From contig CP141132.1 of the NCBI GenBank assembly GCA_035236585.1, positions 58,377,880 to 58,441,879 of the forward strand: a stretch of 64,000 bases of DNA, written 5' to 3'. The notes beneath the pieces were generated by a model. The model saw only the letters and a list, made by a program, of their open reading frames with translations. It made no database searches and was not told the origin of the DNA. The first letter of the stretch is position 1. Each line of letters starts with the position of its first letter. The stretch is from Warburgia ugandensis. Its lineage: Eukaryota; Streptophyta; Magnoliopsida; Canellales; Canellaceae. This document shows positions 58,001 to 60,777 of the stretch, piece after piece. Made by a program: the position numbers and the translations under genes.

Positions 58001-60777
58001 AAGCAAGGCCAAACACAAACATCCTTTGTAAATATCGGTTGTGGCCCTATTTCATGGACTGTGAGAAGTTGTGTCACCTGATTTCATGCTGAGGGAGCAG
58101 AGATGTGTTGTTTTTGTCTCGGTTGATGCACTGATGTATACAAATATTTGATCTTTGCCGTGAGATTGTGGTTGAGAGACCTTGCTACCTTACAATAAAA
58201 TTCCTATAAATTAATAGCATTAGGATGGGATATTTTCAGTTTTCCATTAATTTAGTGTGATTTTATTTTACCATGAATACTCAATGAATTGATATGTATA
58301 CGGGCTCTTATTATATGTATTATTTTTTCTACCTACGCTTTCTTTGTTCTCTACAATATCTACGCAAATATCTCTCCCTCTGTATATATATATAGCATGC
58401 ACCTGTCTTCTTCTGTCAAATCTTCCTCCAAACTTCCAATAACTATGAACTCCCCCATTGCCCCCTCCTCTCTGTCAGTCTGTAGTTTATATGTAATGTC
58501 AGGGGCCATTTTGAAAATATATAATCTTATAAGTTTGAGAAGATTATTAGTTTATCACTTCAGCCCAAGTGGGGATGAAATAATATTATCATAGTTTGGT
58601 TATTATTTCATTCGAGTTCTATTATATTCAAGGTTAATTGGTATATAGTTACTTTGTCCATGCTAATATTCGAACTTCAAATTCCAGCAAATTTCTAGTA
58701 CTTCTGCCATGGATGACCATCAAGGTCTTCTCAATGGTATTTCTTCACCCATCTATGTCAACATTTTTTTGGAAGGCTGATGTCCTTCTGTCATTAGAAA
58801 GAAATGTTCTGGGTTTTTTGCTACTTGGGACAGATTCTAGTTTTACTCCAAGACCCAACTGCAAGTCATTTTGTTTTGTATCTTAAATTGGGAGTTTATA
58901 TTGTCTTTTATTATCAAATTACGTAGTCTTGCCAATGATCATTATGATACAGAGTGATTACATCCACTCCTTCTATGATGAGTTAAATTTCTGTTTTATT
59001 CAATAACAATCCTTTCTGTGCCTGTTTCTGCCAGTAGGTTGAACCATTATTTTCTCAATTTCAGGTATTGGAGTTACTTGAGGTCGTGCAGTTCAGATCT
59101 CCTGATACTGCTGTGAGACACTCCCAGTTGGTTCCTAATTTGAAATATGACACGCGAGTGAGTCGAAATTCATGAAGTTATTTCTTAATTTGTGCTCTAT
59201 CTGCTGTTTCTTCTGATTGCTTCTCCATATAGGTGGATGAAGTACTTGGCAATCCTGCGACCTCTGAAAAAGGTGGTGTCTACTATTATTCAGAACGAGG
59301 TGATCGCTTGATTGACCTTGCCTCATTTAGGGATAAACTTTGGCAGGTTTGACCATTTGTTTTTTCATTCGCACTGGTATCAAGTAGAATTATCTGTTTG
59401 TAGATGTGGAATCATGATTTCTTCATTCATCTTCTCACAAAAACATAATAACATGTATAGCTTCACTAAACATTAATGAAGAACTTTATGAACTTGTACT
59501 AAACAAATGTGTTAAGTATTGACTTTTTTCTCTTATGTTCTTTAGATGTCCGTTTTCCTTAATCCACAACTGAACTCCCTCAATAGTGATGTTGAAATCA
59601 ATATAAGAGAATCAATCCAGCAGTTGTTAAGATGGGCTTGGAGGTACAATAAGAACCTCGAGGAGCAAGCTGCGCAACTTCACATGCTAACTGGCTGGTC
59701 TCAGATTGTGGAGGTGGATGGTGCTACTGGTTTATTTTGGATTGAATGTTGAAGATTATTGTTCATTTTTCCACTCTTGTTATGCAAATTATTGTCCTGC
59801 AAGTATTATATTATTGTCATAGTTGTCAAGAAAAATGATCTCTCTCTTTTACTATTTTCAGGTCTCTGTATCTCGAAGAATGTCATTTCTTGAAAATCGT
59901 TCCCATATCTTGTTTGGGTGAGTTCCATGATTACTTATCAAACAGTAACTCTTGCTGAACTTACCCTCAAAAACTCTTTATTGATTGTTTAATTGTTCCA
60001 ATGAAAGGGTCCTTGCTGCTTCTTTAAGTGCATCGGCTTCACCAGACTGCTCTTTAAAGATGGCAGTCATATTGACTCGGGTATCTTTGCTTCTTTTTCT
60101 GGGCTATTATATATCTTTTCCCTCTACTCTTAGCTACGTCAATTACTACATTCATCCATTTTCCGTGGTAGTTAACTCTGTCTTTGTAATCTGGGACATT
60201 CATAGGTTGCACTTACTTGCATGGCCAAACTCCGAGACGAGAGGTTCCTTTATCCCGGAGGTGTAAATTCTGACAACATAACTTGTCTTGATATTGTGTT
60301 GGCAAAGCAATTCCCTAGTGGGGCCTGTCACTCTATATTGTTTAAGCTCATCATGTCAATTCTGAGGCATGAAACATCAGAACTGCTGAGAAAACGGTAC
60401 CATTCCTTTGGGACTAAAGCATTTTCATTAGTATTCTAACTCTTCTTGTACTAATATTACATGATTTTCCGATTTCAGCCAATATGCTTTACTTCTTAGC
60501 TACTTCCAGTATTGTAGAAGTATGCTTGATCCAGATGTACCAGCATCAGTTCTGAGATACTTGCTGCATGAAGAACATGATGGGGAGGAAGATCTGGACC
60601 TCCAGAAGGTCCCTTATTTGTGCTCGATCTCAGCTGTGAGTGGTTTAGGATTTGAATAAAATGGTTCTAGCTCATTTCTTCTGTGATGCTCTTTTGTAGA
60701 TTGATAAAGAGCAGGCTGAATTTGCCCAAGCCAATTTTTCTATTTTGAAGAAAGAGGCTCAATCAATTCTTGATGTG
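11717..60777 (+). CDS. NUP205: Nuclear pore complex protein NUP205 (Nup192 family), exons 1-34, 3' end outside window
   Basis: Joining 34 exons gives an uninterrupted frame of 1,410 codons closely collinear with Arabidopsis NUP205 as I remember it, from [17 protein letters not shown] to [10 protein letters not shown]. Landmarks include IRLAW-like [16 protein letters not shown] (exon 9), YDLPVVVG (exon 15), [17 protein letters not shown] (exon 17), [17 protein letters not shown] (exon 22), [16 protein letters not shown] (exon 28) and [12 protein letters not shown] (exon 31). NUP205 is an alpha-solenoid scaffold of the pore inner ring, binding NUP93 and NUP35 and anchoring channel nucleoporins. 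No membrane segment is expected or seen. The ATG at 11717 was chosen because it matches the family start, and the in-frame sequence upstream has no other ATG. Exons: 11717-11857, 11949-12044, 13077-13151, 13257-13361, 13459-13569, 13869-14028, 17774-17859, 18170-18292, 18405-18632, 21933-22022, 22225-22386, 31503-31619, 31710-31916, 34485-34586, 34672-34812, 38216-38346, 38448-38567, 38791-38911, 41262-41459, 41542-41660, 41847-41997, 42080-42192, 42263-42344, 42427-42513, 42634-42711, 44436-44618, 59065-59157, 59233-59346, 59546-59713, 59862-59917, 60008-60080, 60206-60396, 60479-60608, 60700-60777. Confidence 0.97.
11949..12044 (+). CDS. NUP205: NUP205 exon 2 (residues 48-79)
   Basis: Follows TTACAG and reads [20 protein letters not shown] to DDQDVQI, a strongly conserved block. 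Donor GT at 12045. Phase 0. Confidence 0.95.
12045..13076 (+). other. NUP205 intron 2
   Basis: GT-AG intron of 1,032 bp. It holds the Au SINE at 12756-12933 and otherwise T-rich sequence with no feature I can support. Confidence 0.85.
12740..12949 (+). mobile_element. Au-type tRNA-derived SINE with 16 bp target duplication
   Basis: The body (12756-12933) carries the Au SINE landmarks: a tRNA-like head with A-box-like CTTGGCCAATGGTAG, GTGACCTTGAGGTCACAG, B-box-like GGTTCAAGGC, GGAAACTGCCTCTTGC, GTGGTCCGCCCCTTC, and GTGCACTGGGGCTGCCCTT at the end. It is flanked by the exact direct repeat ATGTTATTGATTAATA at 12740-12755 and 12934-12949. Perfect duplications mean a fairly recent insertion. Sense orientation in intron 2. 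Confidence 0.92.
13077..13151 (+). CDS. NUP205: NUP205 exon 3 (residues 80-104)
   Basis: Follows GATTAG and reads [20 protein letters not shown] then SANQE. Donor GT at 13152. Phase 0. Confidence 0.95.
13257..13361 (+). CDS. NUP205: NUP205 exon 4 (residues 105-139)
   Basis: Follows CATCCAG and reads [20 protein letters not shown] then [15 protein letters not shown]. Donor GT at 13362. Phase 0. Confidence 0.96.
13459..13569 (+). CDS. NUP205: NUP205 exon 5 (residues 140-176), GC donor
   Basis: Follows TTTTGCAG and reads [20 protein letters not shown] to RHRLISLIK. The donor is GC: AAG followed by GCATGT at 13570. The nearest GT (13574) would create a TGA with the next exon, so the GC donor is required. 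Confidence 0.95.
13869..14028 (+). CDS. NUP205: NUP205 exon 6 (residues 177-229 plus one base)
   Basis: Follows TGTTTCAG and reads [20 protein letters not shown] to LSVLVVPM. Donor GTGAGT at 14029. Ends in phase 1, and the base A joins GT of exon 7 to make Ser. Confidence 0.95.
14029..17773 (+). other. NUP205 intron 6
   Basis: GT-AG intron of 3,745 bp. The right part holds an L1-type LINE remnant (16190-17435). In 14029-16190 I see only short frames without motifs. Confidence 0.85.
16190..17435 (+). mobile_element. L1-type LINE 3' remnant (zf-RVT and RNase H-like domains)
   Basis: In shifting + strand frames a zinc-binding RT-tail domain is readable: [20 protein letters not shown], then at about 16500 [20 protein letters not shown], with the C-x2-C and H-x4-C ligands. 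At about 16960-17210 an RNase H-like domain follows: [37 protein letters not shown], and further on [11 protein letters not shown] at about 17277. This pairing is the 3' end of plant L1 LINEs. T-rich sequence to about 17435 fits its 3' UTR. The RT core and endonuclease are absent, so the copy is 5'-truncated and decayed. Confidence 0.72.
17774..17859 (+). CDS. NUP205: NUP205 exon 7 (residues 230-258)
   Basis: Follows CCTGCAG. Two bases complete the Ser codon, then [20 protein letters not shown] to TRKLQ. Donor GT at 17860. Phase 0. Confidence 0.93.
18170..18292 (+). CDS. NUP205: NUP205 exon 8 (residues 259-299)
   Basis: Follows CTTTGCAG and reads [20 protein letters not shown] to FRREFREL. 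Donor GTAAGC at 18293. Intron 7 before it (310 bp) shows nothing else. Confidence 0.96.
18405..18632 (+). CDS. NUP205: NUP205 exon 9 (residues 300-375)
   Basis: Follows CTTTAG and reads [20 protein letters not shown] through [20 protein letters not shown] to YQ. Donor GT at 18633. The longest exon here, 228 bp. Phase 0. Confidence 0.97.
18633..21932 (+). other. NUP205 intron 9
   Basis: GT-AG intron of 3,300 bp. It contains an unidentified two-exon gene fragment (19216-19715). The remainder (about 19720-21930) has scattered short frames with many stops and no motif I recognise. Confidence 0.8.
19216..19715 (+). pseudogene. Two exon-like segments of an unidentified gene
   Basis: Segment A (19216-19353, 46 codons) sits between CTTCCAG and GTGAGG. 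It reads [22 protein letters not shown], a TGA stop, then [17 protein letters not shown]. Segment B (19533-19715, 61 codons, no stop) sits between TTATAG and GTAAGG. It reads [20 protein letters not shown], later [16 protein letters not shown] and [11 protein letters not shown]. Both are phase 0 and their frames join cleanly, as in a spliced gene. They do not match NUP205. I do not recognise the protein. A captured or duplicated gene fragment with one disabling stop is the likeliest reading; a NUP205 cassette exon (segment B alone) is possible. Confidence 0.45.
21933..22022 (+). CDS. NUP205: NUP205 exon 10 (residues 376-405)
   Basis: Follows TTCTGCAG and reads [20 protein letters not shown] then [10 protein letters not shown]. 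Donor GT at 22023. Phase 0. Confidence 0.96.
22225..22386 (+). CDS. NUP205: NUP205 exon 11 (residues 406-459)
   Basis: Follows TTGATAG and reads [20 protein letters not shown] to [15 protein letters not shown]. Donor GTGAGT at 22387. Phase 0. Confidence 0.96.
24009..24447 (+). repeat. 5' LTR of the gypsy element
   Basis: Begins TGATGCACCACC and ends ACCCATGA, where the 3' copy ends ACCCATCA, so the terminal CA has mutated. It contains a 66 bp direct repeat (24066-24131 and 24132-24197), each unit starting GAGAACAA and ending with TTAGAAT-x-GTTAT-x-CA. Confidence 0.92.
24449..24463 (+). other. Primer-binding site of the gypsy element
   Basis: TTGGTATCAGAGTCG directly after the LTR matches the usual initiator-methionine tRNA primer site TGGTATCAGAGC of plant retrotransposons, apart from the last bases. 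It is where minus-strand synthesis would start. Confidence 0.8.
24451..25570 (+). pseudogene. gag of the gypsy element, broken
   Basis: The N-terminal part, to about 24770, is coiled-coil-like ([20 protein letters not shown]). After a frameshift near 24755 the gag core reads [12 protein letters not shown], stop, [37 protein letters not shown], and later [18 protein letters not shown] and [14 protein letters not shown] zinc-knuckle region [17 protein letters not shown] is at about 25507-25557. Stops occur at the F-stop-V and LW-stop-F positions. Gag would have formed the particle and bound element RNA. Confidence 0.82.
25626..27620 (+). pseudogene. Protease, reverse transcriptase and RNase H of the gypsy element, broken
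   Basis: Protease: [15 protein letters not shown] at about 25740-25790 with the DSGA active site. A TAG at about 25845 and another at 26157 interrupt. [41 protein letters not shown] and, at about 26760-26790, [10 protein letters not shown] with the catalytic DD. After [14 protein letters not shown] the thumb region has lost about 28 residues before [21 protein letters not shown] at 27111 separates RT from RNase H, which shows LETDA and [12 protein letters not shown], then [15 protein letters not shown] and [13 protein letters not shown], ending RVADALSRK. Confidence 0.92.
27617..29014 (+). pseudogene. Integrase and chromodomain of the gypsy element, broken
   Basis: The HHCC zinc-binding module is at about 27715-27840 ([11 protein letters not shown] to CDVCQRN). 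The integrase core follows: [20 protein letters not shown] with the first catalytic Asp, then [14 protein letters not shown] with the second at about 28085. Stops follow LL (27868) and PLY (28107). The last piece (28364-29014) has [10 protein letters not shown] and a chromodomain, [20 protein letters not shown], at about 28825-28885, and runs 70 bases into the 3' LTR. Chromodomains steer integration toward modified histones. Confidence 0.9.
28945..29400 (+). repeat. 3' LTR of the gypsy element
   Basis: Starts TGATACACCACC and ends ACCCATCA. It carries the same 66 bp duplication (29002-29067 and 29068-29133). It is 17 bp longer than the 5' copy because a CTTTCTGAACTT-type segment is duplicated at about 29220-29250. 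A short purine-rich run, GATAGGGGCGGG, lies just upstream at 28930 as possible polypurine tract. Confidence 0.92.
31503..31619 (+). CDS. NUP205: NUP205 exon 12 (residues 460-498)
   Basis: Follows TTTTACCAG and reads [20 protein letters not shown] to FLRMLGTL. Donor GT at 31620. Phase 0. Confidence 0.97.
31710..31916 (+). CDS. NUP205: NUP205 exon 13 (residues 499-567)
   Basis: Follows CTCTTTCAG and reads [20 protein letters not shown] to [11 protein letters not shown]. Donor GT at 31917. Phase 0. Confidence 0.97.
32059..32142. repeat. Paired (TC)n and (AG)n microsatellites
   Basis: (TC)10 at 32059-32078 and (AG)14 at 32115-32142 are complementary and separated by 36 bases, so the transcript could fold into a long simple-repeat hairpin. 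Confidence 0.9.
32196..32865 (-). mobile_element. RTE LINE 3' fragment, 5'-truncated
   Basis: On the - strand it encodes the RT C-terminal end: [20 protein letters not shown]-type sequence (piece 32574-32287), [11 protein letters not shown] and [15 protein letters not shown]. It ends in a (TCA)n microsatellite tail at 32196-32214, typical of RTE 3' ends. It is a close relative of the copy at 62546-64000, which covers the same region. Antisense to NUP205. Confidence 0.85.
34485..34586 (+). CDS. NUP205: NUP205 exon 14 (residues 568-601)
   Basis: Follows GATGCAG and reads [20 protein letters not shown] to VPLYLK. Donor GT at 34587. Phase 0. Confidence 0.97.
34672..34812 (+). CDS. NUP205: NUP205 exon 15 (residues 602-648)
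   Basis: Follows CGTGCAG and reads [20 protein letters not shown] to QYDLPVVVG and QPISTQ. Donor GTAGGT at 34813. Phase 0. Confidence 0.96.
34832..35219. repeat. Tandem duplication, 2 x 193 bp
   Basis: Copy 1 (34832-35024) starts GCATATACTTGTGAAATCAC; copy 2 (35025-35217) starts GCATATGCTTGTGAAATCAC. Both contain AAATTTTTGTTGGTCATGC and end TTTTTAATGTAAAATACTGC. They differ at only a handful of positions, so the duplication is young. Confidence 0.95.
36406..36620 (-). mobile_element. Au-type SINE with 15 bp target duplication
   Basis: The body (36421-36605) reads on the - strand from GGGGAGCCTTGGCGCAACGG (A box) through GTGACCTTGAGGTCACAGG, GGAAACAGCCTCTTGC and CCCCTTCCCCGGACCCC to the T-rich end. 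The exact repeat ATTAGGTAGAATATA flanks it at 36406-36420 and 36606-36620. Close to full length. Confidence 0.93.
38216..38346 (+). CDS. NUP205: NUP205 exon 16 (residues 649-691 plus two bases)
   Basis: Follows ATGGCAG and reads [20 protein letters not shown] to DVTDRGR. Donor GT at 38347 in phase 2 (AG joins G to give Arg). Confidence 0.96.
38448..38567 (+). CDS. NUP205: NUP205 exon 17 (residues 692-731 plus two bases)
   Basis: Follows TTGCCAG and reads [20 protein letters not shown] to LQHFK. Donor GTGGGT at 38568 in phase 2 (AT joins G to give Met). Confidence 0.97.
38791..38911 (+). CDS. NUP205: NUP205 exon 18 (residues 732-772)
   Basis: Follows TTGTGCAG and reads [20 protein letters not shown] to LPVLELLK. 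Donor GTATGT at 38912. Phase 0. Confidence 0.95.
38912..41261 (+). other. NUP205 intron 18
   Basis: GT-AG intron of 2,350 bp with a deleted Au SINE (39798-39935). No other supported feature. Confidence 0.85.
39784..39949 (+). mobile_element. Au-type SINE, internally deleted, with 14 bp target duplication
   Basis: The body (39798-39935) begins near TCGTTGTGTGGATGCGTGG, then has AAACAGCTTCTTGC, GTGGTCCGCCCCTTCCCC, GCAGGAGCTTCGTGCACC and ends GGCTGCCCTTTTT. The tRNA head is truncated and the B-box segment between GTGTG and GCGTGG is missing. GTTTGGTCATTGAG at 39784-39797 is repeated exactly at 39936-39949, so the shortened copy itself inserted or was deleted afterwards. Confidence 0.9.
41262..41459 (+). 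CDS. NUP205: NUP205 exon 19 (residues 773-838)
   Basis: Follows TTTTGCAG and reads [20 protein letters not shown] to [10 protein letters not shown]. Donor GTAGGT at 41460. Phase 0. Confidence 0.97.
41542..41660 (+). CDS. NUP205: NUP205 exon 20 (residues 839-877 plus two bases), GC donor
   Basis: Follows CATGCAG and reads [20 protein letters not shown] to IKIMSIL. The donor is GC (AAG then GCATGT at 41661). Phase 2 joins exon 21 to give Ser-Ser-Arg-Met-Val. The next GT (41665) would break the frame. Confidence 0.95.
41847..41997 (+). CDS. NUP205: NUP205 exon 21 (residues 878-928)
   Basis: Follows TTGACAG and reads [20 protein letters not shown] then [15 protein letters not shown] to AGILILQ. 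Donor GTAAGT at 41998. Phase 0. Confidence 0.96.
42080..42192 (+). CDS. NUP205: NUP205 exon 22 (residues 929-965 plus two bases)
   Basis: Follows TTGGTCAG and reads [20 protein letters not shown] to HPKYHY. Donor GT at 42193 in phase 2. Confidence 0.97.
42263..42344 (+). CDS. NUP205: NUP205 exon 23 (residues 966-993)
   Basis: Follows TTGTGCAG and reads [20 protein letters not shown] then LHEFGFQ after one base completing Ser. Donor GT at 42345. Phase 0. Confidence 0.96.
42427..42513 (+). CDS. NUP205: NUP205 exon 24 (residues 994-1022)
   Basis: Follows TCTGCAG and reads [20 protein letters not shown] then LKKYQFFAM. Donor GTATGA at 42514. Phase 0. Confidence 0.96.
42586..42632. repeat. (TC)n(CA)12 microsatellite at a splice acceptor
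   Basis: The TC run (42586-42608) and CA run (42609-42632) form the 3' part of the 120 bp intron 24. The last A of the CA run plus the next G is the acceptor AG, so repeat length directly sets the polypyrimidine tract and branch spacing. Confidence 0.95.
42634..42711 (+). CDS. NUP205: NUP205 exon 25 (residues 1023-1048)
   Basis: Follows the CA-repeat acceptor and reads [20 protein letters not shown] then ISSLHQ. Donor GTATGT at 42712. Phase 0. Confidence 0.96.
42900..43165. repeat. TG/CATG-rich low-complexity tract
   Basis: Degenerate runs of TGTATG, CATGCA and TGTGTG with alternating purines and pyrimidines, for example TGTGTGTGCGCACGTGTGTG at about 43115. It yields long spurious Cys/His-rich frames on both strands, which are not genes. 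Confidence 0.8.
43308..43481 (+). mobile_element. Au-type SINE, near full length
   Basis: Starts GGGGAGCCCTGGTGTAACGG (A box), then GTGACCTGGAGGTCACGGG, B box GGTTCAAGGCA at 43360-43370, AAACAGCCTCTTGC and GCCCCTTCCCCGGATCCCGC, ending TGGCCCTTTTTA. No convincing target duplication is visible, so it is probably older than the copies in introns 2, 15 and 18. Confidence 0.88.
44436..44618 (+). CDS. NUP205: NUP205 exon 26 (residues 1049-1109)
   Basis: Follows CTTTCAG and reads [20 protein letters not shown] to [10 protein letters not shown]. Donor GTAATT at 44619. Phase 0. Confidence 0.95.
45656..45663 (+). repeat. Target duplication, outer hAT, left
   Basis: CCTATAAT, identical to 54261-54268. 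Confidence 0.93.
47117..47124 (+). repeat. Target duplication, inner hAT, left
   Basis: GGAGCTGC, identical to 51426-51433. It lies in the outer transposase frame (the Ser-Ser of SRSSFWNN). Confidence 0.93.
47125..51425 (-). mobile_element. Inner hAT transposon nested in the outer one
   Basis: Terminal inverted repeats of 18 bp (CTATGTAGTCACAGGCGC) at 47125-47142 and 51408-51425 are flanked by the exact duplication GGAGCTGC at 47117-47124 and 51426-51433. Length 4,301 bp, nearly the same as the outer element. The repeats share the first nine bases with the outer ones but differ after CTATGTAGT, so this is a sister subfamily rather than a copy of the same element. GGCGC motifs cluster in the first 110 bases. 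Same orientation as the outer element. Confidence 0.95.
47782..50507 (-). pseudogene. Inner hAT transposase, broken
   Basis: In - strand order: BED finger [20 protein letters not shown] with TGGH (50175-50507); spacer [20 protein letters not shown] and [20 protein letters not shown] (49783-50187), ending at a donor near 49840; DUF659 region where CSIMSD is followed by TGA because four bases seen in the outer copy (GTGG of the SDWW codons) are missing at about 49550; [10 protein letters not shown]-type block ending [17 protein letters not shown] (49045-49251); a run of nine A at 49069-49077, one short of keeping frame; then [20 protein letters not shown] and [20 protein letters not shown] (48368-49063); dimerisation motif [15 protein letters not shown] (about 48240-48300); tail [20 protein letters not shown] (47782-48090). 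Confidence 0.88.
51426..51433 (+). repeat. Target duplication, inner hAT, right
   Basis: GGAGCTGC, identical to 47117-47124. Confidence 0.93.
51455..51598 (+). mobile_element. Au-type SINE, 5'-truncated, inside outer hAT
   Basis: Reads GGCGTGGAAACAGCCTCTTGC, ATGGTCCGCCCCTTCCCC, GCGAGAGCTTTGTGCACTGG and GGCTGCCCTTTTTCC; the tRNA head is missing. The start GCAAGAGGC is complementary to GCCTCTTGC 17 bases on. It interrupts the outer transposase between FGK and QNIVSRSS. Confidence 0.87.
53127..53780. repeat. Four-copy tandem repeat, about 163 bp unit, in outer hAT
   Basis: The marker AGACACAAGCATGG-x-AAAGCTAT recurs at 53181, 53344, 53505 (variant AGATACAAGC) and 53670, spacing 163, 161 and 165. 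Each unit also has AATAAC-x-CTA-x-AATAC and TAATTAATAAATATAA-like parts. It lies upstream of the outer transposase start, between it and the right terminal repeat; the inner element has no such array. Confidence 0.88.
54261..54268 (+). repeat. Target duplication, outer hAT, right
   Basis: CCTATAAT, identical to 45656-45663, marking the pre-insertion site in intron 26. Confidence 0.93.
55013..55066. repeat. (TTA)18 microsatellite
   Basis: Eighteen uninterrupted TTA units in intron 26. Confidence 0.97.
55914..56020 (+). mobile_element. Possible second tRNA-derived SINE type
   Basis: GGCCTCCTAGTGCAGTGGCA resembles an A box and GGTTTGAGCTG a B box about 40 bases on, followed by non-tRNA sequence that is interrupted by the Au SINE at 56023. 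Only the box spacing supports it. Confidence 0.3.
56023..56203 (-). mobile_element. Au-type SINE, near full length
   Basis: On the - strand: GGGAGCCTTGGCATAAGGGT (A box), TGACCTAGAGGTCGGGGGTT (B box), GCAAACAGCATCTTGC, GTGGTCCGCCCCTTCACTAG, GCTTCACGCACCGGGCTGCC and a T8 end at 56023-56030. No exact duplication recognised. Antisense to NUP205. Confidence 0.88.
59065..59157 (+). CDS. NUP205: NUP205 exon 27 (residues 1110-1140)
   Basis: Follows ATTTCAG and reads [20 protein letters not shown] to LKYDTR. Donor GTGAGT at 59158. Phase 0. Despite the 14.4 kb intron before it, the frame joins exon 26 exactly. Confidence 0.96.
59233..59346 (+). CDS. NUP205: NUP205 exon 28 (residues 1141-1178)
   Basis: Follows CATATAG and reads [20 protein letters not shown] to FRDKLWQ. 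Donor GT at 59347. Intron 27 is only 75 bp. Confidence 0.97.
59546..59713 (+). CDS. NUP205: NUP205 exon 29 (residues 1179-1234)
   Basis: Follows TCTTTAG and reads [20 protein letters not shown] to [12 protein letters not shown]. Donor GTGGAT at 59714. Phase 0. Confidence 0.96.
59862..59917 (+). CDS. NUP205: NUP205 exon 30 (residues 1235-1252 plus two bases)
   Basis: Follows TTTTCAG and reads [18 protein letters not shown]. Donor GTGAGT at 59918 in phase 2. Confidence 0.95.
60008..60080 (+). CDS. NUP205: NUP205 exon 31 (residues 1253-1277)
   Basis: Follows ATGAAAG and reads [20 protein letters not shown] then ILTR after one base completing Gly. Donor GT at 60081. Confidence 0.96.
60206..60396 (+). 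CDS. NUP205: NUP205 exon 32 (residues 1278-1340 plus two bases)
   Basis: Follows TTCATAG and reads [20 protein letters not shown] to [12 protein letters not shown]. Donor GT at 60397 in phase 2. Confidence 0.97.
60479..60608 (+). CDS. NUP205: NUP205 exon 33 (residues 1341-1384)
   Basis: Follows GATTTCAG and reads [20 protein letters not shown] to EEDLDLQK after one base completing Arg. Donor GT at 60609. Confidence 0.96.
60700..60777 (+). CDS. NUP205: NUP205 exon 34 (residues 1385-1410)
   Basis: Follows TTTTGTAG and reads [20 protein letters not shown] then QSILDV. Donor GTATGT at 60778. The family sequence continues with VIKDA-like residues, which I do not find before 64000. Confidence 0.95.

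Larger units (their letters stand above)
44619..59064 (+). other. NUP205 intron 26 (14.4 kb)
   Basis: GT-AG intron, the largest here. It holds the nested hAT pair (45664-54260), a (TTA)18 run (55013-55066), an antisense Au SINE (56023-56203) and a possible second SINE type (55914-56020). 44619-45655 and 56210-59064 are AT-rich with no supported feature. TGTAACGTCCTAACCATG at 57485 could be an LTR start. Confidence 0.9.
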
